Translations under genes and position numbers: made by a program
Notes under the pieces: model-generated
What the model saw: the letters and a program-made list of their open reading frames with translations, nothing else
The model's database searches: none
Told to the model about the DNA's origin: nothing
Shown here: positions 11,031 through 22,206 of the stretch, in pieces
Position numbering within the stretch: the stretch's first letter is position 1
How the letters are laid out: every line of letters starts with the position of its first letter
Origin: Gigaspora rosea
Taxonomy: Eukaryota > Glomeromycota > Glomeromycetes > Diversisporales > Gigasporaceae
Direction: 5' to 3'
Length of the DNA: 64,000 nucleotides
Assembly (NCBI GenBank): GCA_003550325.1
Contig: QKWP01001190.1
Span: 75,004 to 139,003 of the forward strand

Positions 11031-11361
11031 ATGCTCGAAGAGCTTTTCTTAGTTCACTATCAGAATCTTCAGAACTGGTATTAGTATCGGTACCATCGTT
11101 ATTATCGCTATCAGTAACGTTGCCACTACTGCTACTACTACCACTAGTAGAAGATAGTAGTACTGGTGTTCTCATATGTTCTACATACATATTTAATGTA
11201 ATACATATATAGTTTAACTTAACAATATACAATATTTCTGATATACTTTTTGACAAAGACAAAGTACTGCGGCTTCTTTTTCTACCACTTTGCCTAACTT
11301 TCAGCCTGCTTCTTCTTTTATATAAAACAACACAATCAGGATCGACAGCATTCATTTTTAT

Positions 11362-11485
11362 TAAAGAAAAGAAAAAAGAAACAATGAAAAAAGTTGTGAG
11401 AAAGAAACAATGAAAAGTTGTGAGAAAGAAACAATGGAAAAAATTGTGAAAAAAAATAACGAAAAAGTTGAGAGAAGAAACATGA
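11362..11485. repeat. 27-bp degenerate tandem repeat in 5' leader
   Basis: Four units of GAGAAAGAAACAATGAAAAAGTT type directly upstream of the left accessory gene start (11355, minus strand). An ATATAAAAAGG TATA-like sequence (minus strand, about 11500-11511) lies just beyond. Confidence 0.75.
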
Positions 11486-11573
11486 AGAAACTTATCCTTT
11501 TTATATTTTTAATGGTTTGAAAAATTACCTATTTCTTCACAAATACCTAATAGTAATATAACGACAAATTAAG

Positions 11574-11825
11574 TATTTCTTTGCAAAAAAAATTATTGTC
11601 ATTTGAAAATTTTGACTTTACTATTATGCATCATTATATCAGTGATTTTTTTTAAAAAAATTCCCAATATTAATTTATCAAACTTAGTTAATGTAATTTC
11701 TTTGCAAAAAAATGAAAAAAATGTATTGTTATTTGAAAATTTATCCCATCATGACTTTACACATCATCATATCGGGATTTTTTTATAAAAATTCCTGATA
11801 CTAATTTATCAGAATTTGTTGACGT
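11574..11825. repeat. About 123-bp direct duplication with CCTGATAT/ATCGGGAT motifs
   Basis: Two copies, about 11574-11696 and 11697-11820, share TTTCTTTGCAAAAAAA, ATTTGAAAAT, CATCATTATATC and AAAAATTCC blocks. They lie between the left accessory gene and the transposase, so they may be a regulatory or subterminal duplication. Confidence 0.7.
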
Positions 11826-12447
11826 AAATTGTCATGCTATATTTTGTGTATTTAATATCAGGATTTATTTTATATTTAAAAATTCCTGATATGTATTTAG
11901 GGACTAAATCACAATCAGAAATATTTTCATTATTAACGATCTTATATAATCTTATATATTAATATTAGGATTTTTTTTTATTATTAATAAAAACACTTGA
12001 TGTCTGAATACTTCTGATCTGAATTTACTAGCAACTAATAAAATGCTAGTTCTAACCCTATGCGATGCCGGCTAAATGAACTGTCAAGAATAGTTATATC
12101 ATACAAATCAAATACTATATAATATTTAAGATGTATATAACGATAGATAAAATAATATTTAGCTAATAAAAAATAAGAATAATAAGAATCAACCAGATAT
12201 AAATAAAAATATATTCAGTATGTGTAAATAAATACTAGTTTAAATATTGGCAATTATAAATTGTACTTTCTATGTAAAGGAATTACAGTTATATAGGTTT
12301 TTGGGTTCTTTTTAATATCTATAGTATATGTACCTGCTACGAATCGAGAATATATTTGATATATGGGAATTATACAGTCCCTACTTAACTCATAAAAGTC
12401 TTGTTCCTACAACTCTACATTACAACTAAGATCATCATTTTTAATTT
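11826..12447. other. Non-coding stretch downstream of transposase pseudogene
   Basis: AT-rich, with scattered CCTGATATG motifs. No gene recognised. Confidence 0.5.
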
Positions 12448-15329
12448 TCATATGGAATCTTGTTTTATAATTTTTAACGGGTTTATACATTTTATGAATG
12501 CAAGGTAATATGTTTGAACACCAGAAGTAAGATAGATAGTGTGATCAAAGTAGAATTGAACCTGACCGGAATATGAATCTGCCGTTTCATCTTCCGAAGC
12601 AACAAATCTTGACAGAATTCTTGAAGATTTGTTATGGCGAGCTGAGAATGTAGATCCAAAAATTTCTGATCCTAATTTTAGCCACCTATATTGAGTAACA
12701 TTAAGAGATACTGCTACTTCATCAATTCCCGATATACAACCCGGTTTGGTGAATTGATAGCCTGTACCAGCATTATTATAGAATTCAACTAAAAGGGTTT
12801 GAATATCTGTTTTTAATATGGTATTTTCTAATTTTGGATCCAGAAATGTGCCAGGAAATGATTCATAACCAAAAGCTTCTCCTTGGCTGATAATATTTCT
12901 TAAATTATAAAATTGAAGGAGATCTTGTGATTCAAATTTATCCAGAATAGCCATGCTACCACTTGATATTTTGCCCTTTAGTATTTTTAGAGAATTGGAT
13001 ATTCTGTCATTATTATCAGCATGTGATACAATCTCATCCAAACATTTATTTGTGAGAATTATTCTTAAAAGTTCTGGTTCTATATTCCTATGGCTACTTT
13101 TATATGAGCCTATAAAATATAAATTATATAAATTATATATATCGATAAGTATTTTTACATAATATATAACAAAAAAAACCTGATATCTACCTAAGATTCC
13201 ATACATACGCTCAAAAGAAAAATACCAAAATGAATATAACAGCCCATAATCAATTCAATTTTTACACAAATGCAAACTTAAATGGATATTAGGAGTAATT
13301 TTTTCAGGACCATAATTGCATTCTTTTAACTTTGCTACATTCAACAATCTTTGATGAGCTTCGTTAAGTGATTCTTTATCTAATATTCTACAAACCAATA
13401 GATTACATGCCCTGACAAAGTTTGCAAAAATATGCCTGTCTGGTTCTGCTAATAAATCCCAGATTATTGTAGTAGCATATATCATTATAAATATTTGCCA
13501 TTGATCTGCAGTATATCCAGAAAATCCTTCTCCTGTGGCAATTTTATAAGGAATTCTCCCGATATCTGATGGAAGTGAATTTTTTTGGCTCTTTTATCCA
13601 TGAGTTTTAGATCATCAGAACTTAATTTTCTACCTTCTATCCAAAGTTACATAACAATCCACTTTGCAATTTCCAAAAATAAACAATGCATTGGGTCTAC
13701 AATTACATGTTTAATTGGGTTAAAATAAGGAAGATGGTAGAGTTCTGACCATCATACCAAGTTTTCAGATAGATGTTTCTTTCTTTGATCCTTAGTCTTA
13801 CACTGTAACCATTCATATGCATCTTTTTTAATTTTCTCAACATCACGTTCTACAAACCAGTCATCCATATCATCTAACTGTGCATGTTTTTCACATTGAA
13901 AACATACAATTCTTGCCAATATTTGTCTACACAACTTTCAGACTGCTGGAATATCACATGAGTAGCATATAATTGCGCATTTAATTTTTTTGCCCATAGG
14001 AGATTCATTTGTAGGAATTTCTACCCTGTTCCACAATTCACACAATTGATCAACCAAAGATAAAAGATAATGATTAATATAATGTGATTTAACTTCCTTG
14101 AGTTCCAGTAACAACGCCAGGGTAATTATATTTTGAGGCTTGAATCTAAGTTCACAGGGTAAATTACAGATAACTGCATATATTGCGCTAGTAGAATATA
14201 CAGAATTTTGGAAAGGACTGAACCAGTCCAGATTAATCATAATTCCAAGATGTGTATCGGCATATTCTGATGTAAAAAAATCTCTATCTTGATTTTTAAA
14301 TTGCTTGCATATATTGCCATTGTAAATATTGACAAGATAATTATTATTTATATTTCTATTAACCCATTTTCTACATGCTTTTTCAAAATTTTTTTGCCTG
14401 TATAATAACATGAGCTGATTTTTAATATTTATTGTTGAATAAGTAAGCAAAGGACAAAACAAAGTTCCATCTTTTGTAAGTACCTCCTTTGACAATTGTT
14501 GATTACAAGATTGTCTCATTTTAAATATTGGATGATTAGGATATTCTACAAAAGTACAATTATAAGCATATCGGGATTTGTCCAGGCTTTTTTGTTATTA
14601 CCTTACTAGATTCATACAACTTATCACATGCCAGACAAGGTATATAATTATTTATGTGCAAACCTAATCCCATTAACTTTCAGGTTAAATAGAGTGACTC
14701 AGAAAAGTTATTAAACTGATCCTTATCAAGATATGTCAATAGATAATGCATAAATTTAACTAATGATTCTGTTGCAGTGTTTGGTAACCGATATCTTTGT
14801 TGGTATCTTAGTATCCAGATTAATATCCAACCAAAGCTATTATCAAGATTGTCAATATTTTCAAATACTTCTTCTTCATTTTCAATATCGGGAGCAGAAT
14901 AGTCCATTATGGTTTCCTTATCGTCACTTTCGGGCTCTATTTCTGCAACTTCTTCTTTATAATTGGAGATATTCAAAATCTCAAGAATTATATCAATATC
15001 GGGTTGTTCTCTAATTATAGTTTTTGCTTTCTTTTTATCTTTTTTTTCTACAAGAAACGATTCTTTCTAAAAATCAAGATCAAGTAAACTATGTGAAGAG
15101 ATATCAGCTAAAGATGTACTGCTTTTTATCTGAGATTTAGTGGAAGAAGGAATATCGGCTTGAAGTTTAGATGAACCTACTAAGTCCTCACACGTTCCAT
15201 ATTTTTCAATATGGGCATCTCTTGTTCGGGATCACAGGGTTCTTTTTTACCTTTGCATACATTACATTTGCAAATAGCCTTTTTTCGAGTTTTTGATACA
15301 GGTAATTTAATAAATATTTGATGACTCAT
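12448..15329 (-). pseudogene. TNP2-like (CACTA-type) transposase, broken
   Basis: Read on the minus strand from ATG at 15329. The N-terminal cysteine cluster CKCNVCKG is followed by an acidic stretch, then a CNYTFVEYPNHP zinc-knuckle-like block (about 14535-14570). The core DTHLGIMINLDWFSPFQ and AIYAVICNLP..RFKPQNI (13938-14519) follows, then a CFQCEKHAQ..WLQC block (13752-13934), VDPMHCLFLEIAKWIV (about 13660-13700) and a C-terminal domain ending QVQFYFDHTIYL..YYLAFIKC. The INLDWF..PF, NLP..R and DPMH..FLG-like blocks are hallmarks of Transposase_21/TNP2 proteins. The frame is interrupted at least four to five times by stops or shifts, so the gene is dead. Some gaps could be introns, but several lack usable splice sites. 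Confidence 0.8.
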
Positions 15330-17800
15330 TTTAAAGTTTTTTGGGAGTTACGTTGTTAAATATCGGGAGGTAAGGCAGACAAAAGGTCTTTAAATACAAA
15401 ATTTTGCAATATATTTTATTATTTACTATGTTACTATAATTTTTTTGTAGTGGTTAAGCCCAAAATCGTGCCAATAAGGAGGAATACAAGATATTTCATT
15501 AAAAATTCTAATAAATTCCCTTTTATATCTCACATTTTTTTAACTATAAACCTATAGATATATTTAAAAAATTTCCTTTATCTCACAAAATGTTTGTTTG
15601 CCAAAATAGGAGTATCGGTAAATAGTCTATCAAAAAATAAACTAAAAAGGAAATAGTATTAATTGTAATGTGACTTTCCAAGATAAGCATAAATTTATTA
15701 TACAATACAAATGAGAAATAAAAATATTTTATCGTTACAATAACGTTTAACTATAAATAGTTTGATAATGAATTTATAATAATATAACTATAATTTATTA
15801 AGAATAACATTTCAATTAATTAATAATACGTGGAATCACTTTACAAGTATTGATACCGATGTTACCCCCTGCAAATTAAAAAAATTTTTACCCTTGCTTG
15901 ATTGACCAATCGACCTTCTGATTGATCATCCTTAAACTTTCTTTGATCATACCCTGTGCTACATTTCTTTCTGATTATCTTTTTTTATTTGTAACTCTAC
16001 TATAATATTGTTACAAGTGACTATAGCCTTCTATATAGTACTTGCAATACAGCACACAGCGACAGGGATCTTGTAAGGGTCAGAGAAGATATAAAGCGGT
16101 GTAGAAGTGGAATATTACTTCACTAGAGCAGTTCAGTTTATATTTATCAATTAACAAGAGTATTATTTATTTAGCAAAGATATATTTTATTTATTTATTT
16201 AGATAATAATATTCAAGAGATACAATCATTTAAGTATTAGAGGGAGGAGAAAGGGAAGTCTAAGTCTAAGCCAGAAAGCTTGTGAGTAGAAGGTCAGAAA
16301 GCTAGGGTTTATATATCTTTTTAGAAATACATTTGTGTAAAAGTATAAAAGTATAAAAGTATAGTAATAAAGTATAATAGTATAAAAGTATAAAAGTATA
16401 AAAGTATAAAGGTATAAAGGTATAAAGGTATAAAGGTATAAAGATATAAAGATATAAAGGTATAAAGGTATAAAGGTATAAAAGTATAAAGGTATAAAGA
16501 TATAAAGGTATAAAGGTATAAAGGATCCTTCTATATTATTCTGTGTCCCGACTATGTTATACTAAACTATTCTTGGAATGTTCTAGATTTTCAATAAGGA
16601 AAAACCTATTCTATAACAATATATCTATTTTTCTTATTTATTTATTTTTATCACACCACATAGATGGATAACGCGAACCCCAGCTTTACATAATCATATG
16701 ACGAATCATCTCTTATATCTCTCATCACGTAATATTATCGATACATAGATCGATTATGTATGAAATTATTATTGCTTCGTTTATGGATGAACGAACATAA
16801 AGCATTTAAATATTACCAAACTGCCCCTTGCACAAAGGGAGCAAGTAATTAAAGTTCATAGGGGAATTTGAATGAAATTGAAGCATTCAATTATTGTCGC
16901 CTCACTCTTGGCATTTAGAAGGCCATACGATTGATTCAAAGTTATTGTTGTATAAAATTATAACTGTATCAGATTTGAATATCGGGATAACGATATTCCT
17001 ACAATAGATTAGTTTAAATTATTTATATGTATTGGTTATGTATTTAAAGTCGAAAGTTTTGCTTTAATAAATTTTCTTCAGACTTCGCTCTGCTTAATAA
17101 ACTCAAAATTATAAGTTAGTAGGCTTTCAAAGCCAAAGGCAACTTATAACTCTCTATTTTTGTATTGTCGAATTCTCAACACTGCTTGTTGGCATTAAAC
17201 TATGCTAGTTGTATTGTTTAATAAACCTTTAATTTGATATATTGATTTCCGTATACTATTATAATATATCGTTTATTTAATTTACTGATTCATTGTTTGA
17301 TAGATTTAAAGTGAATTCTTAGTTTGATCATTGCATTAATTAATTGAATCATTGATGCATTTAAGCCTTATCTTGATACATCATTCCACTTAATATATTA
17401 ATACCTCCCTTAACTAACTACATACCCCACTCTCGATCACATAATTGTCATCACATCTCATATATATATTTTTTGTATTCAATTCCTTTTATGCCAAAGT
17501 ATTTCGCTCTCCCTTAGAAATCTCGATCATTAATTCTTGTCAATATCCCTACCTTCTATAACAAAATCCAGTTTACTATCCTGAGACTATACTGGCGGTT
17601 GTCTGACGCTCTCCCATCTGATAGTAACACCGATATTGATGTATAATACATATTATAGTCTATTAATACTGATACATATATAAGTAAATTATTAATAAAT
17701 AAAATATGTGATTTTTTCTTGATGGCCTATAATGTTATGTGAATTTATAATTTGCTAAACTTTAAAGCAATATTACCGATACATATCTAAATAAATATAT
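15330..17800. other. 2.5-kb non-coding interior of TNP2-like element
   Basis: Contains a microsatellite (16337-16523) and AT-rich DNA with scattered ATCGGG motifs (15361, 16981). No open frame with a recognisable domain, tRNA or paired long terminal repeats was seen. Confidence 0.5.
16337..16523. repeat. 8-bp (GTATAAAR)n microsatellite
   Basis: More than twenty copies of GTATAAAA/GTATAAAG, with the G variant dominating the right two thirds. Confidence 0.95.
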
Positions 17801-17805
17801 AGTAA

Positions 17806-18145
17806 TTATTATAATTATACCAAGATTCCAATAGTATGTTTTTCCCTATACACTTGTACATACATGCTTATAATTTCTGGTAAATTATAAATTTGAAAGC
17901 CTGAAGTATTTTTTTTCCCTATACATGTGTACATACGATAACACCACATGTTTTGTTTTGATGTATTAAAATTGTAATTATTATAATTATACCAAGGTTC
18001 AAATAGTATGTTTTTCCCTATACACTTGTATGTACATGCTTATAATTTCTGGTAAATAATAAATTTGAAACCTGAAGTATTTTTTTCCCTATACACGTGT
18101 ACATACAATGACGCTATGTGTTTTGTTTTGATATATTAAAATTTT
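17806..18145. repeat. 170-bp tandem duplication upstream of right accessory gene
   Basis: ATACCAAG(A/G)TTC..ATAGTATG starts at 17817 and again at 17987. Each unit contains two TTTTTCCCTATACA..GTACATAC sites, giving four sites at about 17839, 17910, 18011 and 18085. The sites are near-palindromic (TGTACA / ACACGTGTAC). They are 200-550 bp before the start codon, in the right place for a promoter or for transposition-protein binding. Confidence 0.8.
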
Positions 18146-18154
18146 TTTAATGCC

Positions 18155-18162
18155 TATATAAG
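18155..18162 (+). promoter_or_regulatory. TATA-like box of right accessory gene
   Basis: TATATAAG, 187-194 bp before the ATG at 18349, directly after the 170-bp duplication. Confidence 0.4.
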
Positions 18163-18682
18163 AAAAGGTCGCGAAACTTGTACAATATACTTTTTCTTCC
18201 ACTTCTTCCCAAAGGTCATAAAAAAATTATCAATAATAAAACTGTTCATATTATTTTTTATTCTAAATAAAAAAAGCAAAAAACACTTACTATTTACTTT
18301 AAATACAAAGTTTACTGCAGCTGAAACAGTTGTTAAACACTACGCAATATGAGTCGTTCAAGCTTTTCTAGTACTTCTCCTGCATCTTTACAAGAAATAA
18401 CTAATAAAACAAGAAGAAGATATAACGAAAAATCTGATAAAGGTAAACAATCTTTTTGATTACTTATCGGGTATAAATTTGTAGCACAAATGCATGTTAA
18501 GTGTGACTCTACAGAGGCTTTTTTTTTACTTTTTTTTTTGCCAAATAAATTGATGTCTTTTTACTTCTTTTTTTTTGCAGTTGATGAAATAAAAGCGTTA
18601 AGAAATGAAATAAAAAACTTGGCTGATAAAATTGATAATTTTATAAAAAAATCGAACAGAAAAAGGGCACATTCCGTAACTG

Positions 18683-18850
18683 ATAGCAACAACAGCAATG
18701 ATAGTAGCAACAATAGCAATGACAGCAGCAACAACAGCAATGACAGCAGCAACAGCAGCAATGACAGCAGTGATGACAATAGCAGCAACAACACCAAACA
18801 CAATAGCTACAACAACAAACACAGCAGCAACAACAACAAATGCAGCAGCA
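18683..18850 (+). repeat. AGCAACAACAGCAATGAC coding microsatellite
   Basis: Trinucleotide-like AAC/AGC repeats encode an Asn/Ser/Asp-rich tract in the right accessory protein. Long frames in the other phases and on the other strand are repeat by-products. Confidence 0.85.
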
Positions 18851-20039
18851 GTAACCACAAATGAAGAGGCAGTAAAACCTCTAAAAAAAGGTGCCGTGAA
18901 CTTTCACCAGCGACAAAAAAGTTATTAAGAGTATGTAATCATAACTGTAACACTTAGTTGATAACAAATATTGGATTACTTTCATTTCTTACTGGCTTAT
19001 ATTTCATCAGGTGTTTTCATATATTTAATTTTCATCATTTTATATAGATATCGGGTGGTTTCATATTTATTGATTTATTGATTTATTTAAATTTATTATA
19101 GAACGACATTATAATTTCAATTGAGGAACTAAAAGAATCCATGCAACCGGACCTGGCTAAATTATGGATGGACTTTAAGGCTGAGTTCATTCAAAATTCT
19201 TTCAAAACCATTAAAAGAGATATAAGAAGATACAAAGTAGAGGACAGCCAAATCTTAAAAATCATTAAGGAGCGCCACCGGCACCAAAGAGATAGTTACC
19301 TGGTGCAGCAAACACCAGAAAAAAACATACTGGAACTAGCCAAAAATCGAGCAAATCAAAGGATGCTCGCCGTAAAAATTTTTTTTTTGGCATTATTTAT
19401 TGCTTATATGACTATCAGTATAATCTTAAATATATTTTCAGAAAAAAAACAGGAAGAAAAAGGGGTTTGCTCACTTGCAGCAAACCAATAGTGAGCACTT
19501 AAAACAACTCCTTCCCACTGATATTACAGAACGACAGGCTATGAATGATATTAAGAAAATACTTGGTAAAAGTGGTTACCATAGCGACAAGGTGTCTGAA
19601 ACTAACGCTGAAATGGCCGAAGAAGAAGTTAAACTAGAGATTCAGCGTCACCTCGAAGATGACTGGCACAATCATGTGATAAAGTTGTGCAAAAAGAATG
19701 GAGATCAAAAAAAGTAACTATAATCTATACTAATATAGATATCCATACTAATGTAGATATCAATAACAATATATATATTGGTACTAATATGTATACTTTA
19801 TATAATTTTTAGTTGAGACAAATTTTGTTGCTATGCGAAGATAGTTCATAGCACAAAATTATAATAAACCAAAAAGAAATCAGTGGGAATATGATGAAGT
19901 TGCTAAAAACTCTACACCACCAGCTGGGCCCCCAGCTGGTGTATTTCACGCTACTATGATCCTCTTGATAGTTCTTTTAGTGCCGTTGATTTTGGTGCCG
20001 GTATTGGTCCTTCCGGTACTAATGTTATCTCTTTCGGTT

Positions 20040-20280
20040 GTGCCCCTGATACAAACCCTGGTCAAGCCCCGATACAAGTCCTGGTTATGCCCCGATACAA
20101 GCCCTGGTTATGCCCCGATACAAGAGCTGGTAAAAGTGCCCATGATACAGGTTCTGGTAAAAGTGTTCCAATTCAGGTCCTGGTAAAAGTGCCACTGATA
20201 CAGGTCCTGGTAAAAGTGCCACTGATACAGGTTCTGGTAAAAGTGTCACTGATACAGGTCCTGGTAAAAGTGCCACCATT
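20040..20280 (+). repeat. Two coding minisatellites in right accessory gene
   Basis: Units of CCCGATACAAG(T/C)CCTGGTTATGC (PGYAPDTS type) at 20067-20130 are followed by 27-bp units GGTAAAAGTGCCACTGATACA (GKSATDTGPG type) at about 20130-20270. Confidence 0.85.
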
Positions 20281-20344
20281 AAAATGTCTGGTGGTACTTC
20301 CACTACAACGTCTAATAATGCACTCAATTCATATAATGCATCCG

Positions 20345-20864
20345 GTAAAATTTTTAATATTTATAGTGCAAATTATTTAAGATTTTTATTAAAATTTTTG
20401 CATATTTTATTCATATAATCTCTAAAGGTATCACATCAATAACTAATATAACTGCCTCCAGTAAAATTTTTAATATTTTATAATGCAAATTATTTAAGAT
20501 TTTTACTAAATTTTTATAATGTTTTATTTATATAATCTTTGAAGCTGCCACATCAATAACAAATGTAACGTCTAATGATGTGTATCGTGCCTTTGGTAAA
20601 ATTTTTAATATTTTATAATGCAAATTATTTAAGATTTTCACTAAATTTTTATAATGTTTTATTTGTATAATTTCTGAAGATACCACATCAATAACTAACA
20701 TAGCATCTGATAATGCGTATTATGCCTCCGGTAAAATTTTTAATATTTACACTACAAATTATTTAAAATTTTTACTAAATTTTTATAATGGTTTATTTGT
20801 ATAATCTATGAAGGTACCACAATGAACAAAGGTAAAAGTAAAGCTGTTAGTGTTGCTGAACAAA
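20345..20864 (+). repeat. Tandem intron-exon array (four introns, four small exons)
   Basis: Four nearly identical introns (20345-20427, 20461-20544, 20596-20679, 20731-20813; 83-84 nt each) begin GTAAAATTTTTAATATT and end TATAATCT..GAAG. The exons between and after them are 33, 51, 51 and 51 nt, all phase 1 and multiples of three. Each encodes an ITSITNxTSxxxYxA-type segment. The array arose by repeated duplication of one intron plus one exon. Confidence 0.85.
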
Positions 20865-21269
20865 GTAATATATTTGTTGATTTTATATGATTTACTGTTA
20901 TGATTTCAACAAAAAACTTATATTTCTAATATTCAATTAATTTGTCATATGCTAATAATTTAGGATTAATCGAAAAATGTCCTGATATTAATCCTTTCAA
21001 TACTGCTAGACCTAAACCACGCTATAGTAGAGGTAGCTCAAGTCAAAAAGCTCCTAGAAGCTCTAGGCATAGTAATAGAAAATAGTTTTTTTAATATAGT
21101 AATTTATATTATGTATTTATTTAGCCATTAATTTCATATATATAATATTTGTATTAAATAATAAAAATCAAAATATGTCATCTTTTAATTATATATCAGA
21201 AATGAACAAAAATAAAATTTATTTTAATTATACCAATTTTCATCTTTAATATTATCTAGCAAAAAAACA

Positions 21270-21715
21270 GATTGATATCAGGATATTAAAATATACCCTT
21301 TAGTTATCTGATACTTACCCTTTAGTTAACTGATATTTATCTTTTATTTTGTACCGATATTCATCTTTTATATTGCCATAGATCCGCCAAATAATCGTGG
21401 CAAAACAGATATATAATTATAATATAAAAGATTGATATCGAGATGTTAATATATACCCTTTAGCTAACTGATATTTACCCTTGTATATACTGATATTCAT
21501 CTTTTATCTCTATATAAAAGATCAATATCGGGATGTTAATATATAACCTTTAGTAAACTGATATTTATCTTTTATGTTGTACTGGTATTCATCTTTTATG
21601 TTGCCATAGATCCGCCAAATAATCGTAGCAAAACAGATTATAAACAGATGCATAAAGGGTAGATATCAGGATACTAAAGGTATCCCGATATCTATCCTTT
21701 ATGCATTTATTGAAC
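21270..21715. repeat. Right subterminal repeats of TNP2-like element
   Basis: The block ATATACCCTTTAG(T/C)TAACTGATATTTA occurs about four times, the block GCCATAGATCCGCCAAATAA twice (about 21373 and 21601), and ATATC(G/A)GGAT before TTAATATA repeatedly. The far right has an inverted repeat GCATAAAGGGTAGATATC / GATATCTATCCTTTATGC. Motifs are inverted relative to 7470-7650. Confidence 0.75.
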
Positions 21716-21912
21716 CTGTAGTGTGGTTTCCAAATCGAATATAAATATACCTCTGAAATTATAGCTAATTTTTAAAACCTGTACCATACTATATAATTAG
21801 CTATAATTCTACTAATATATATAACAGTATAGTACATATTTTAAAAATTCAGAGTGTACTATACTGATATGCTTACCCATACTATATTGATTTGTGAAAA
21901 TACTAATCGAAC
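21716..21912. other. Non-coding flank of TNP2-like element
   Basis: TATAGTA/TACTATA-rich sequence also found at 22215-22440. It may be part of an older element split by the MITE at 21913. Confidence 0.35.
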
Positions 21913-22206
21913 AGGACCCCGGACATATAGTACAGAGGTCATACGTTATGCAATTCAGCAAAAACCTCCGAAATTTGAAAAGCAAAAAAACAGTTTTTGG
22001 CAATTATCTTGGCATCAGTGGTCCAATTTAAATGACTTTTTTTAAAATGAAGCTCTCAGTGAGGCGCATCTAACAAAAAAAAGTTCATTCAATTCAATTA
22101 CTGGATCGGAAGTTATTTAAGTAAATAGATTTTGATGTTTTCAGCAAATTAAGTCAAAATTGGCCAAAATCCAGTTATGACCTATATGAGAGATGTCCGG
22201 GGTCCT
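21913..22206 (-). mobile_element. 294-bp MITE, AGGACC family (copy 2)
   Basis: Perfect inverted ends AGGACCCCGGACAT. AATCGAAC at 21905-21912 is repeated perfectly at 22207-22214. The complement aligns along its length with 4279-4553. Less diverged ends and a perfect duplication suggest it is the younger of the two copies. Confidence 0.92.

Larger units (their letters stand above)
8514..11355 (-). pseudogene. Left accessory gene of TNP2-like element (interrupted)
   Basis: Multi-exon gene, homologous to 18349-21085. From the start: a basic N-terminus (MNAVDPDCVVLYKRRSRLK..), a Ser/Asp-rich stretch (about 11040-11180), a TVKRDIAKY..RQIL block, a KRLDRQRNAQAKKRRR basic block, then DMSKRQAIADI..LGYHSEEISETD (9950-10215, donor GAG/gt at 9950). 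Next come an extra exon (about 9745-9890), a VEENFVSAERL..GDNDSDFVPVAGPSA exon (9375-9656), 108-bp coding repeats, and an acidic tail ending EEVLKKFFESE with stop at 8514. The matching blocks in the paralogue are TIKRDIRRY..SQIL and DITERQAMNDI..SGYHSDKVSETN. A MITE (10445-10710) splits an exon, and in-frame stops plus a frameshift are visible near 10105 and in the TVKRDI exon. Function unknown; possibly an accessory transposition protein. Confidence 0.6.
18349..21085 (+). pseudogene. Right accessory gene of TNP2-like element (degenerate)
   Basis: Paralogue of 8514-11355. Exons read as 18349-18442, 18581-18930, 19102-19371, 19442-19713, 19813-20344, 20428-20460, 20545-20595, 20680-20730, 20814-20864 and 20964-21085, with GT-AG borders. 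Content in order: a basic N-terminus; DEIKALRNEIKNLADKID coiled coil; an Asn/Ser-rich tract; TIKRDIRRY..RHRHQRDSY; DITERQAMNDI..SGYHSDKVSETN; a PPAGPPAG..FGAGIGPSGT segment matching the paralogue's FVPVAGPSA; Gly-Lys-Ser/Thr repeats; four small exons; and a basic tail RPKPRYSRGSSSQKAPRSSR. An in-frame TGA (18862-18864), a TAG soon after 19840, frame shifts in the repeat region, and loss of one exon found in the left gene indicate decay. Function unknown. Confidence 0.6.
7440..21710. mobile_element. Decayed TNP2/CACTA-like DNA transposon with two accessory genes
   Basis: Bounds are approximate. The left part (7470-7650) has CAGTTAACTAACAGATAC-like and ATCGGGATA motifs; the right part (21270-21715) has the same motifs inverted and repeated. 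Between them lie a TNP2-type transposase pseudogene on the minus strand and two paralogous accessory genes, one at each side, pointing outward. The words ATCGGG/CCCGAT recur in the ends, spacers, introns and genes of this stretch. CACTA elements typically pair a transposase with an accessory DNA-binding protein and have subterminal repeats, which this layout resembles. A clear terminal inverted repeat and target duplication were not found. Confidence 0.6.

Noticed and set aside
15850-16670. Possible long terminal repeat of a retroelement
   Set aside because: No second copy, no clear TG..CA ends or target duplication, and no retroelement genes nearby.
18561-18928. Leu-rich, Val/Ala-rich and Thr/Ala-rich frames over the AGC/AAC repeat
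   Set aside because: Other phases of a trinucleotide-like repeat; the Asn/Ser frame fits the exon and its coiled-coil start.
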